Shown here: one piece after another, positions 37,001 to 49,000 of the stretch
Position numbering within the stretch: the stretch's first letter is position 1
How the letters are laid out: every line of letters starts with the position of its first letter
NCBI RefSeq assembly: GCF_040115645.1
Contig: NC_089548.1
Coordinates: 2,108,001-2,172,000 of the forward strand
Direction of reading: 5' to 3'
Length of the DNA: 64,000 bases
DNA from: Euwallacea fornicatus
Lineage: Eukaryota; Arthropoda; Insecta; Coleoptera; Curculionidae
The notes under the pieces: generated by a model
What the model was told of the DNA's origin: nothing
What the model saw: the letters and a program-made list of their open reading frames with translations, nothing else
Databases searched by the model: none
Program-made: the position numbers and the translations under genes

Positions 37001-40000
37001 GGCGGTTTAAGAGGCATTTAATGAAAGTTTGTTGTTCTGTGAGTGACTTGGATGCTGATACGAAAAAAATAAGTAGTTTTCGTGAGACGTTCATTTTCAT
37101 CAGAAAACTAAATGAGCGTTATTTGTTTTCTCCGTTTTTAAGCAACTATGGAGGCACTCTAGTATGCTCTAATTGAAAAGCCTTTGCGGGAGAGTCAGCT
37201 CCAGATGTACAACAGTAGTTTTGCGTCCTTTTTGTGTGTGTCCGGTTTTGTGCGCGTATTTCAATGAAATTGCCTCCGTTCTTTTTTGTGTGTTTGTGCA
37301 CTATTTTTGTCCTTGTACAGGCGACGAAAACGGCAATGTGGCGACAAAGGAATTAATTGTCTTATTTAGCGAACGAGACTTGTTGGCATGTTATTCAGAG
37401 AGGTAATTTAGATTGGCGTTGCAAAGCTGAAGGATACTTGGGGATATTGAGCATATGAGGAGCAACAGATCAAAACGTGTTAACTCCAAATGAAAAAAAA
37501 AATTGATTGAAGCGAGTCTGAATCATCTTTGTCCTTGTTCTAGATGTTCGTCAGATATATGTTTATTAAAATGGTATTTTTCATTTATTAAATTTTTTCT
37601 ATTCAAGAAAATGCCTAAAATCCCTTATCATTTTAAAAAGTATTAACTTCCATTACGCGATCACATAGAAACGTATTGTTTTGTCTTCATATCAAAGTGC
37701 ATTAAATAATTATTCATTTTTTTGCGGATTATATGAAAAAGATGGATGGGATCAGAGATGTTAAAGGAATATATAAATTTAAAAAAATTATAATAAGAAA
37801 CACAGTAACAAGACAAAATTTACTAAGGATATAAGTTAAAATGGAGAATTTTTACAATGCAAATACTGGAAAAGTTTATGGAATAATTAGATGGAAAATG
37901 TGAGAGAACCAGCAGTAATTGATAAAAACACTTGTAGTCTGAAGGAGGCGAAGGAAAAAGATGTCGACATGTTAGTCAAAAAATGTTTTGAAGGAGAGGG
38001 ACGAAGCAATACAGACCTAGAATATTACAAGAAAAACTATAGATGATTCATTGCCTATCAAGAATGTCGAAAATGATAGCAACTGTGCGATTGCTTGACA
38101 GAAGAAGACGAAACAAAGCAATTTTAATTTAGAAGCTATACCTAACTGATTGTTTTAAAGTGTATTTAATCCATTTGTCCGACATCAAACGGTATTATTT
38201 TTCAATGTATTAATCAACGTATCTTAAATAAAATGAAAAAAAAAATGTTAGGACTATCATAAAAATGTATGTTGATTTTTTTGTATGTTTATTTAATTGG
38301 CAATAAACATGTTTTAACATAAAATTGCTTTGTTTGTCTTAGTTTTTACAAAATAATACATTTTTATTTCTTTGTCAAAAGTTAGATCAACGGAGTTAAT
38401 ACGTTTTGATCTGTTGCTCCCCTTATATCATTGACGCCTCAACCCACGTGGAACAAGAGATTTAGCTAAGACTTCTTGAAAACTCTATCAAGTAAACATT
38501 CTCCTCCAGCTGGCTTTCAACTCTCCACAATAACTCTGCAAGAAGATATGTAAAAATGTCCGCATAGATGTCTTATGATAGTGGGGCCCGGTATGCTTTT
38601 CCCATTTCAAACGTCTAAATATAAAGATACCACGTTTTAGTCATATTATTAAATATACGCGAGTAGTCCCAGAAGTACCCGATCTGAGATATACATGGCG
38701 ATTTTTGTTGTTGAAAATTAGCCTATATTACAAAGCCCTAATCTTTAAATGTTCATATTTAAAATTGGAGGGTACTGCATTGATTTGGGCGGACGTTGGA
38801 GCCGTTTTTAGTGAACGCTTTTACAAAAAAACATGGAAGAAATTGGTTATCTAGACGTCATTCAATACTTTAATTTGAAAGGTCTTAATCCGTCCAACAT
38901 CAAAGTGGAGCTAGGTTCTACTCTGGGAGAATCTGATCCTTCGTTAAGAACTGTAAAATATTGGGTGGCAAAGTTTAAACGTGGTGGTAGTATTTGGCCC
39001 GCCGACACTCCAGATTTGACCACTCCAGATATTGTGGTGAAAATCCTCAAAACTGTACCGGAAGACCGTCAGTTGAACTACGCCGCGAGGGCGTTTCAAG
39101 GGAATATTTAGCAAATTTTCGCAACAATAAAACCGAGTTTTTGGGGTCGGTTCATAACCATAGATAAAACATATGTCCATCATTTCACACATAAGACGAA
39201 AGACTAATCAAAACATTGAGCTCAACGGAGAGAATTGACTCCAAAGAAGAAGAAAATCGTTCTATCTGCGGGAAAGGTGAGTTTTTTAGGGTAATTTTAC
39301 TGACTATTTTTCTAAAGAAAAAGCAATGAACGAAGTGTATTTTACAAATTTATTGCAGTGTTTTAGAGAAGAAATTAGGAGAAGTGATCGCATTTGGCGA
39401 AAAAGAAAGTCTGATTTCATCAAGACAATGCACCAGTCCACACTTCTCTCATCGCGATGGCCAAAATCAATCAACTTTGTTTCGAACTTTTTCCGTCATC
39501 CATCCTACTCGCCAGATTTAGCTCCTTTAGATTATTGTCTATTTTCAAACTTGAGAAAATTGCTCCGCAAAACTTTATCCAGCTTTGCACGAATTTTTCG
39601 CTTCTGGAATACGCTCTTTTTAAATGGGCAAATAAAATATAAAATATTATCAAATTGCTCATTTCATAATACGCGGAATATACAAAACTTCCAGACATGA
39701 ATACCTGATTTTTTACGTAAATTGCGACCCAAACACATCGGGATTTCACCAGTAAACAATCGTAACGACCCATTTTTCACCGTATTTTTGTTCATTTAAG
39801 ATTTTCGTCGGTTCTAAAACTGGAATTTCACCTAATAAACTTCCGAGGAAAGTTTACAAGGTATACAAGATCTGGAAACATTACCAATTACAGTAAAGCC
39901 CGTTTCATACCAGGAGTCAAGCGACGTTCCCGCTCACACTCAAATGAGCGCGGCGCCCATGTGAATGCATAAGAGCGTGGCGCTCGCGGTAGTGTGAACA

Positions 40001-43000
40001 CACTGATTACTTTCCAATGAGGTTTGCTTGAACAGAGCGCGAGTCTCTAATGCCTTAATGACTGAGAAAACAATTAAATTCTCACCTTGTTCTCGCTACG
40101 AAACACAAATTTTGAGGTCGATTTTTGAGATAATTTGGAAAAAATCTGCACCTTAGACATTTAACTCATTTAAAGGCATTTCATGGTATTTCATAGAGCA
40201 AAAAATCGTTGAGAAAACTCGAGACTTCCTGGTGGGGATGGGTTAATTGTACACGTTTGTTTGAAACTCGAGTGGGCGCTTGGGCAGGCTGTAAGGTGGG
40301 AAATTTGATTTTGACCGTTAACCTTAAGGTAGGAAAGTGCAAGGGATATTTCGCTCTAACTTGAGCTAAACTACGGCCATAAGTGCAGAATAAGTTAGTT
40401 TATGTTCGGCCATAACCCGCAAGGTTAAATTGCGGTCACTTCCGGCTGGGTGGCTCTAATGACTTCCCGATTAATAACTTCAGTGGTACCACAATGAATC
40501 AGTTGAAGGATATTTAAAGAACTGAGAAAGGCCTTTGTTAAATCGATGCAATAGCTGGAGATGCAACACTCACATCACACACTATATTTCTACATTACAT
40601 TTGGGGCCCTGGCTAGGCACCATTTACTTCTTAAAATTGGTCAAGTTATCTAGGACATTTTTGCACACGTATCTAGCGATGGACCGGACAATCAAGTTAT
40701 AAATGACCGGTTTTGTCGGTTTTCTATGTTTCTGGGTTATATCCCCACAGGCCATTGCGTGCTTCTTCACTGCTTGACCTGAGACTTCATGGGACGGGTC
40801 AGTTTTAGTAATCTTGCGAGCGGCGGAAATAATCAAAACTAATAATAACACTAATTGTTTCCCCTCACCCTACATTGGCTAATGGTAGTCCTCGGCTTTT
40901 CAGAGCCGGGCTTAGGATCACTTTGCGGTGTTGTTAAGGGCCCTTAAGTGAAGGTAGTGGCCGGCCTGGGGCCGGGTAGCTTTCTGGTTTTCTTCCCCGC
41001 TTGTGTTCTGGGGCGATTCGAGTTCTAGGGTCAGCTTTTTCAGTGCTGTGAAAATTTAAGAAATTAGCATAAATTTAGTGCGTTTCAGCAATTTATGTCG
41101 TGCTACACTGGAGTCAATTCATTACAAAATTGATTTCCAGTCAGGCTTGTAAAAACCTTCGACTGATGTGATCCTCGTTTAAATATGAATATACCTATGA
41201 TGATTTATAAATATTTAATGTTTGTAGTTGGAATTGCAAACGAGAATGTCAAGCACGGAATAATCAGTTATCTTGGGGAACGGAGGTAATCAACAATTTT
41301 ACACTTCTCTGTCTTTTTATCGGTTGTGTCAAGGGTCACATTAAAAGAGGAAATATAATTTTTTTTCTCTCCTAATTCCAACTTCTCCAGCTCTGATGTT
41401 TCCAATGGAAGATTGATGTTCCTGGCAAAATGAGAATATTAAAAAATCAGCTTTTAGTCGCTGACACGCACTGATTTGTATTCGAACCAAATCTGCTTTC
41501 GAAGGCTCCGGAAAATTAAATTACGGAACGAATATTTTATGAAGTTGCTGCTGCACACGAGTATGAAAGTTAAGATTAAGCTGGCTTACGTCATTTATAA
41601 AACATGTAATCGGGGGAATTTTGAGCAAGAAAATACCTTTAGACGTATCATGCACGATATTTTATTTGCAAACACACATCCTTGCGTCACATATACCCTC
41701 AACAGCGGAAATCAGTATTGCTCTCATGTACTGACAACCCTAGCGATTCTCTGAGATCATCGCTGACTCAACAAATTTGGGAAATTTAAAACCAATAACT
41801 GAACTCCCGATGTAAACTTGCTTTTGTCTACATCGCTCAGCGCTCTCATCGAGTGAGATCTCATATCCTTGATAGCTGAAATCATTAGTGCCTGTATGTC
41901 TATATTGACACATCCAACTAGTTTCTGAGCTCAACTTGGCAGTTTTCTGCTCCCCCCTTAAACTCGCCTATTTGAAGAAACTTGTCGAATTTTGCCAAAA
42001 CGCGTAAATTCCAACTTTTTCAATAAATTTTATTAGCTTAACACCCTCGCATATCCACGTCCCTCTTCTATAGCGTAAGAGATATTCCACCTAAATATAT
42101 TTAAGCTTGAACCTGTTGCGTGCACACGAAATTATCTTTCGAGACATGCAAACTTATCGGAAATGAAGAGCCTAAAGGGCAAAGTTCATGTTTTGCCTCG
42201 TTTTTTGTCGCTGACCTGGGACAACTCGTACACGCTCTTGTCAAGGACAAAGGCTTCGCATTGTTCGTTGCCTCTAAAACTGCGAATTTGTTTATCCACG
42301 AAGAATAAATATTTTTAAATCAGCTACTTCGGATCAGTTGCATTTTATGCTTTCAATAGTAGCGAGTGCCAGAAAGGGCGGAAGAATGAATTCACCGATT
42401 TTCGCATTAGATGTAAAACAACAGAAGTCGAGTGTCGGTTTAGAACTAAAAACCATGAATTCGGGTATTCACCACATAAAACATCGAAGATTACTTACCC
42501 CCTATCAGTTTTCGCATTAATTCTCAGACCGTTTGCCAGTAAAGCCGCAGGCTTTGTATTCGGATTTGGATCACTCTTTTTCTCTCCGTTTTTTTTTATG
42601 TAAACCGATCTGGGTACAGACTCTTTCAACTCATTCTTTGCACATTTTCGTCTGACTGATTCCAGGCTGTATGGCAATCGGAGAGACTGTACATCAGGGC
42701 CTAGCGATTTTTGATGTAGTTTCAGCTATGGCAAAAGAAATTAAACACTGAAGACTCATAGTTCTCATATAACCCAACGTATGTTACTCCAAAATGGGTA
42801 ATAAAGAAATTAAGCTGGTAAATGTATTCGTTTATAAAAGAAACTTAAATTCACGTCGTTTGTTGAAAATGAACGACGTGAAACAAGAAACATTATCAAG
42901 CTTTAAGTGTTTTTTAGATCTCCGTACTTAGACATGAACTCGTATACGAAAAATTACTGCTTTTAGAGTGCCGCTGGAGAAGAGGGCAGGAAAAAAAGTG

Positions 43001-46000
43001 TATGAAGAAAAGTGAGGGGAAAAAACTTGAAGAAGAAAAGAATGTAGGGAAAGAACTAAAGAGAAAAAATTGTAAGAACAACAGTGAAGGAAAAAATGAG
43101 TGAAAAAGTAAACGTAGAAAAAAAAACGAAATAACAGAGTTGGGTGCGTTAAGTGAAAAAAAAAACGGAAAAGATGGAACTTAAAAGAGTTATGACAGGA
43201 AGTTATTTTCAGTTGTGTGTTATCACTGTTTTAATTTAATTTAATTCTTTTATTGTTTTTTATCGCTCTTTATTCTCAATGTTTAAACGTAAATTGACTC
43301 TAACCTAAATAGCATTTTCATTTACCGAAATAAGTTTTCCGAGCAGTAAGAGGTATTTTAATATCCCTATAATTTATCATCTTTTCTGCAAATTTGCTCT
43401 GCACTTTCCAGGGCCGGGCGCCTGTAGTGGAGTTGCCCGGTTTCCTGGATCCATTTTTACCCCCGACCGCTATCTGCGGACTCGTGGGAGACCTACCCCC
43501 TGGTTGCCCGAGATGTTGCTTGGCCTGAACTAAAGTAGATAGAAGAATCTATACGGCCAAACAAATTTAACTTCACACATGATCGTATTCTCACCTATAA
43601 CAGTGGGAGTACCATTCCTGTCCACCTCGAATTTCCTCAGGCAAATCCCTCAGATTATAAGTTCGCTTGGACACGGCTTCCTGTTTCATGCTGTTTATCT
43701 TCGCATTAATTTCATTTACTCCTTGGGCTTTTGTGATTCCGTCCCCGTTTAATCTGCAAATATATGCCACTGCGAAATCCTCACTATTTGTACGAAAATG
43801 TTCATGTCACCTGCTTGAGGCTATCTTGTGCACCAAAATATTGTACATGCCGCCTATCCTGCTTAACGGCTCCTGCTTTAAAATCTGGATTACTTCCTGG
43901 AGGGGCTGACGCGACAGTTTGCAAACTTCTGCAATTATCCCGGCTTGATGACGCGCATCCAGATTTTGCATGGGATTCATTCTAAGTAATTATTGCGAAG
44001 TAGATTTCATAGGACAGAGAAATATTGCTCAGAACTTAAATGCATCAAGAGTTAGTTGGAAATATTCACGGGTCAGTGTACTGAACAATCGTGGACCCTG
44101 GAGCCAAAAGTTTGGTTTGTAAGGTTAAATTGCTTCCTTGAAGTAGTGAAATATGGAAACACAAAAATTGGAAAGCCATAGCTCCGGCTCCTATTATGAA
44201 AACAAAAAAATGTAAAGGTTGAACTTGAAAAAATCGATTTTTCCAGCTCTGAATACCAGGGAAGTTATGACATCTATGGCATTAGGGGCCTATGGCAATA
44301 AATAGTCAAATCTCTGGTAAAACGGGAGAAACAGATATAGGACCATAAACACCGAAAATTGTTTTCTTGAGCAATCGGATATGAAAATTTAGTATTAACC
44401 TGATAAGTTTGGTACCATTCTCGCTAATGAAAGGATGTACCAGCATCTTTCTTATGGTAATTCGCATACCTGCCTCCGGCATCAGCATTCCTCCAATTAT
44501 GTTCCTGAAATCTACGGTAAAAGCAGTCAAAGCCCTCTTACGTTCATTATTCAGGCCCTTATTAATTTGAAACACCAATTTTCTGCGTCCCTCCACAGGA
44601 GTGAGTTGCTCGTTACGGTAGCTCACAAAGGGCAGCTGTCCCACCACCTAAATTGATCCAATTTTCAAGATTGAACATGAAAAAACTTTAAAAATCCGAA
44701 ATCATTCCATAAAAGATAATCCCCACACTCCACAAGTCCACTTCAGGGCCGTACTTCATGTCGGTGATGAAAAGTTAGGGGGCCGCATATTCGGGGGAGC
44801 CACAATGGGTTTTTAAAGGCTCGTTGGAGTTGTAGATGTTATTCACGCCGAAGTCAATAATCTTGATTTGAGTTTGACCGTAATTCAGCGTCACATTCTC
44901 CATTTTTAAGTCTCGATGGACTACCTGGATGATGAGGTTTTAATAGGAAGAAAAAGGAGATATGAAGAGGCAATATCTCGGGCCTTTCAATGATTTATTG
45001 GATAACAGAGGTAATTCGCAATTGTGGGAGAGAGGTGTATATTACTTTGAGAGGTCGTCTTCTGAGGTGGTCTTTTTGTGAAAGGTAGAGCACATACTGT
45101 TGATGTGTTAGGTGAATTGAAAGCTGTTTATAATGCGTGGTTATGATTGATAAGGATGTGATTGATAACGGCGAGTAGATTTACTCGAGCGATTTTGATA
45201 AATGTGCCTTGGGAAATGGTCCTGCAGGAAGTGCCGCCAGTGATGACCTTAATAACATAACCTTGGGCTGTAGGTTAGAAGTGGAAAAAAAGGATCTATA
45301 ATTTAATTTACCTTTCTGGCTGTTTTAGTGTTTGCATATAAAGCATAATATAATGGCAAATTTAAAGATATTGCTTTGAGCAAAACTTTTCGCTTAAATG
45401 GAAAAAAACTTTTAATGGATAAAATGTTACGTTTATTAGATGAACCAACCGATGTTAAAAAAGATAAATTTAAATCATGGAAAAAATAATAAGTTTCAGT
45501 GTTATTGACAAATTACTAAAAATATACAGAGTGTTCATTTCTGAAGCTGAACCATGGGGATTTCGATCACCATACTATAAAAGATACGAGAGTTGTTAAG
45601 TTTAAACAAAGTTCGCATAACATGTTTCTAATATTTATGAGTTAGTTTCTCATAAATAATAATCCAATAGGGATGCATCTGATCAACGCGTGGCCCCCTT
45701 GTTTGAAATTACTCTCTAGGGACATATCACATATGAATTTTAACTTGGCGACATTTATGCGTTATTTCAAGGCTCCATGTTCCCTGATGACATGTTTTAG
45801 GTTCTTCTGCTAAATCTCTTCTGGATATTGCAGAATTATATTGAATATATTGGAAGACTTAGTCCATTACCGTTTATTATTTGGAAGGAGGTTTTAACAT
45901 GCTATTTACTGAACACGTCTTTTTTATTTAGAAAATATATACTTTAAACTTGGTCCAATTTCTATGAAAGAATAGAAAATAACTTTGAGCTGTTCATTCT

Positions 46001-49000
46001 GTATATCGCTGGAGATATCAGGAACGTGTACGTTCGAAAATTTACAAAGGCTCCCATAAGAAAAGCCAAAGTTGGTAATGGTTGCTAAAAATGGAAACGT
46101 CGGATTCCCAATAGGACACTGCCACATTGTAGAAAAGGGAAAGTTCCAATGACGACCTTGTATATTTTATGTTTGCCGAGATCCTTATGTTCCAGGAACG
46201 AATGCCCTGTATGTGGTCTCATCCCACTATGGTGCAAATGCGCCAATGCGGAGACAAATTTCTGGGTGTATATATTGGCAGTTTTTTCGTCAAATCTACC
46301 CCCACTTTGTTCTTTGATGAATGTGCACAAATCTCCAGGTGCCAATTCCGTGACTAAATAATATGCATTTTCTGATATCTGCATCGTTTGATACAGAGCA
46401 CACACACAGGGGTGGTTCAACTTTGCCATTAGCTTCGCTTCCCTGTATATTTTCAAATACAAAACTATATAGAGCGAAATGTGGGCGATACCTTTAGCTT
46501 CATAGCAAATTAGGCTTTCGTAATGTATGTTTACCTGCATAAATTCTTGATGATATAGGACTCCTTAATTTGGGAAATGTTCATGAATTTAACCGCGACT
46601 TTAACGTTGAGTTTCGTAGGAACCGCTTCCTCAACTCTGAAAAGCGCTATATACATTCGGGGATAAGGTCAATCTACGGTATTTCAAGTACTTGCTCACG
46701 AAGGAGCCGTTTATAAATCATTTTGTCTTTGAGTAATCTAATGAATCAGGTTGAATTTCTTGAGTGTCAAGAGTGTGGGCGTAGCTCCTGGGTAAAGGAC
46801 CCTTCTCCTCTCAAAGTAAGTTTATGGTTTTCCGAGAACTCTGGAGCATCTGTTGAATTTTCCTCAAATGTGCGATTCATGCGAATTCGACGTTAATTAG
46901 TAGATAATTGAGCAAATATTGAGCGAGTGTCGTGTTTGAATAATAAAAGGGAAACCGAAGGAAAGCAGAAGCCGACTGGTGCCTTTCGGTGTAGCGCGTC
47001 GATCAAATTTCGAAACCTTCATAGTACCTAACCCTAAAGGGACATAAAAGCGAGACGTTATTACCGTGCAAAGTTTCCTTTTCCCAACAGTTTCCCGTTG
47101 AAACGATAATTCCCAGTAACGTACAACTTCTTGCTCTGCTTAACCTCTTGCGGACTCATTTCGAAAAATGCTCGGTTTGTGTTCGCCCTTTTCTTCTTTT
47201 TCTAAAAATTCCCTTGGTGAGGATTCGTTCGCCGCTTTCTGCCCTATCGATCGTTTGATTTATCTTTCCAGACTTGAGTGGACAAGGTGCGAAATAACGA
47301 CGAATATAAATGGTCCAGAATTCGAAAATTTTTTGCTCATTCATGTGGAATGTGACACTGGATGATGTCAGAGAAACGTTACGCTTTGTGACGCCTCTGT
47401 CAAATTTCTGAAATCTACTCAGCTGATAAAAATTACCAGCGACCTTTCCAGCTTTGTTGGCATTCTTGAGAAGGCATCGATAAAGCACATTTGGCTGGAT
47501 TTTATAGTGCAAATAACGCATCTTTTTATTCACGTCACAAAATGAATCGATTGAGAGTCGTCTTACGTAAAATTGACAAGTCGTATGATTTTAATTTGCT
47601 AAAAAAGGATAAAAATATATTTGAATGTCTAAACATAACTTTATTTTATTGTATGAACGCCGAATAGTTTCTTGACGTTTTTCGGTTGTCTTGACAGTTG
47701 ATATTGCGAAAGCGTCAATTTTCGTTAATTTTTGTGCATTTTGATGTTTTAAACTCTCGTTTTTTTTGTTCATCAACTTTTACGGCAAACATCTGTTCTT
47801 CTGAGAGCCAAAACAGTGCTCCTGGTTATTTATTATCGGTGTTTTTTTGTTATTTTTGGTATAACGCGCAAGTGCTCAAACAGCCGCTGTAAGGAGCTGG
47901 TAGCGCCGCTTATCAACTATCTTGAAAGATAATTGGAAAATAATGACTCCTTATTACCACTGAATTCAGTTGCAGACGTAAATAGAATTTTAACATTTTG
48001 GAATTGAGTATTATAATCTTTTGCTTTATTTAGCGTGTGCCGAATGCACTGAACTTGCATTTACTCACTGTAAGTAAAGGCGACTGCAGACCGAACGCGC
48101 TGCGCGAAGCCGCACTTAGTGCGTAATACTGCGCTGATCTACGCAGCTCTACTACTGCCTCTAACCTTGTAGCGCAACGAATAGCGTAAAATATTAAAGA
48201 AAAAAAGTTGATTGTGTGTCTTGTTCGAGGTACGCACACTATTTAAATTAAAATCAACGATTACTCAACTCAAAACTATGCAGACAACGTAATTATTAAC
48301 CTCATCCAAAACAAAAGTGCGCATATAAACATTTGTCTTTGACGTTCTGACACTTTCCCGTTTGCTTTAGCTCTTGTTACAGAATCGTGTAATTTGGGGC
48401 GTTGCGGCGCAGATCAGACTTTAACTGTACGGCGCAGCGCGATGGGTCTAGGGTCGCCTTAAGGTATCAGCGGCTATAAAAGCATTAAATACTGCTGGCG
48501 TTACATCAACACCTTGAAAATTCTTGCAACATATTAATTTTGCAAAGTTGTGGCGTCAGTGATGATATGAAGCCTGTGACGTGAATAATAATTTACGTGA
48601 TTGGTACATATGTGTTAACTTTTCGGATACTTACTTCCTCAGACTTATTTGCGCTTATTGAAATTATCAATTAGCCCCGCCGCGCACGAACAGCTTGAGT
48701 TGCTAGTGACTAAATATTGACGCGATTAAGCAGTTGCTGGTAACATTTCGTGTTCGCGTACGGGCTACCCAATAGTTGTCTGTACTGATCAGTTAGCTAT
48801 GAGTTTTGTTGATATTTCAACAATGCTATTGCATGTGTTTGTGTTTTTAGGAGGCGCATATGAAGGATTTTCTACTCGACCGATTTAAATGTCCATCAGC
48901 AACGGCTATACATTTATACTTAACCGGGTGCACGAATGACTTAAAAATCGACTGATTAGAAAATTTGAGTCCAGGGACAAATTTCTAATTCGACTGGGAT

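Larger units (their letters stand above)
42186..47159 (-). pseudogene. AMPK-related (HUNK/SNRK-like) Ser/Thr kinase with disabling changes, nested in synaptotagmin intron 3
   Basis: Minus-strand exons: 47159-47065, 46636-46535, 46442-46223, 44924-44703, 44647-44400, 43981-43811, 43753-43595, 43492-43405, 42686-42499, 42279-42186. Phases match, giving 529 codons. An alternative end reads exon 8 through to TGA at 43318 (464 codons). Seen: glycine loop LLGKGNFAR, VAVK Lys48, catalytic VVHRDLKMEN (Asp144) and IIDFG (Asp163), then CGSPEYAAP followed directly by TAA (44777-44775) where the APE Glu codon should be. The frame resumes with LFITDMKYGPEVDLWSVG. Donors after exons 3 and 4 read ATGAGA and ATTTCG instead of GT. 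The C-terminal part has a conserved-looking helix region (IGGMYNILVHKI) and a Ser/Pro/basic tail. As read, translation would stop after 188 residues. A null allele or sequencing errors are the alternatives. Confidence 0.78.

Noticed and set aside
37321..37402. Possible cassette exon of synaptotagmin with good acceptor and donor
   Set aside because: 82 nt breaks the phase between exons 3 and 4, which join directly in frame; no domain similarity.
46085..46222. Continuation of the kinase exon 3 frame past the HHSG residues
   Set aside because: It runs into a transposon and would separate the helix before the HRD motif from its normal position; the family pattern places the exon end at 46223.
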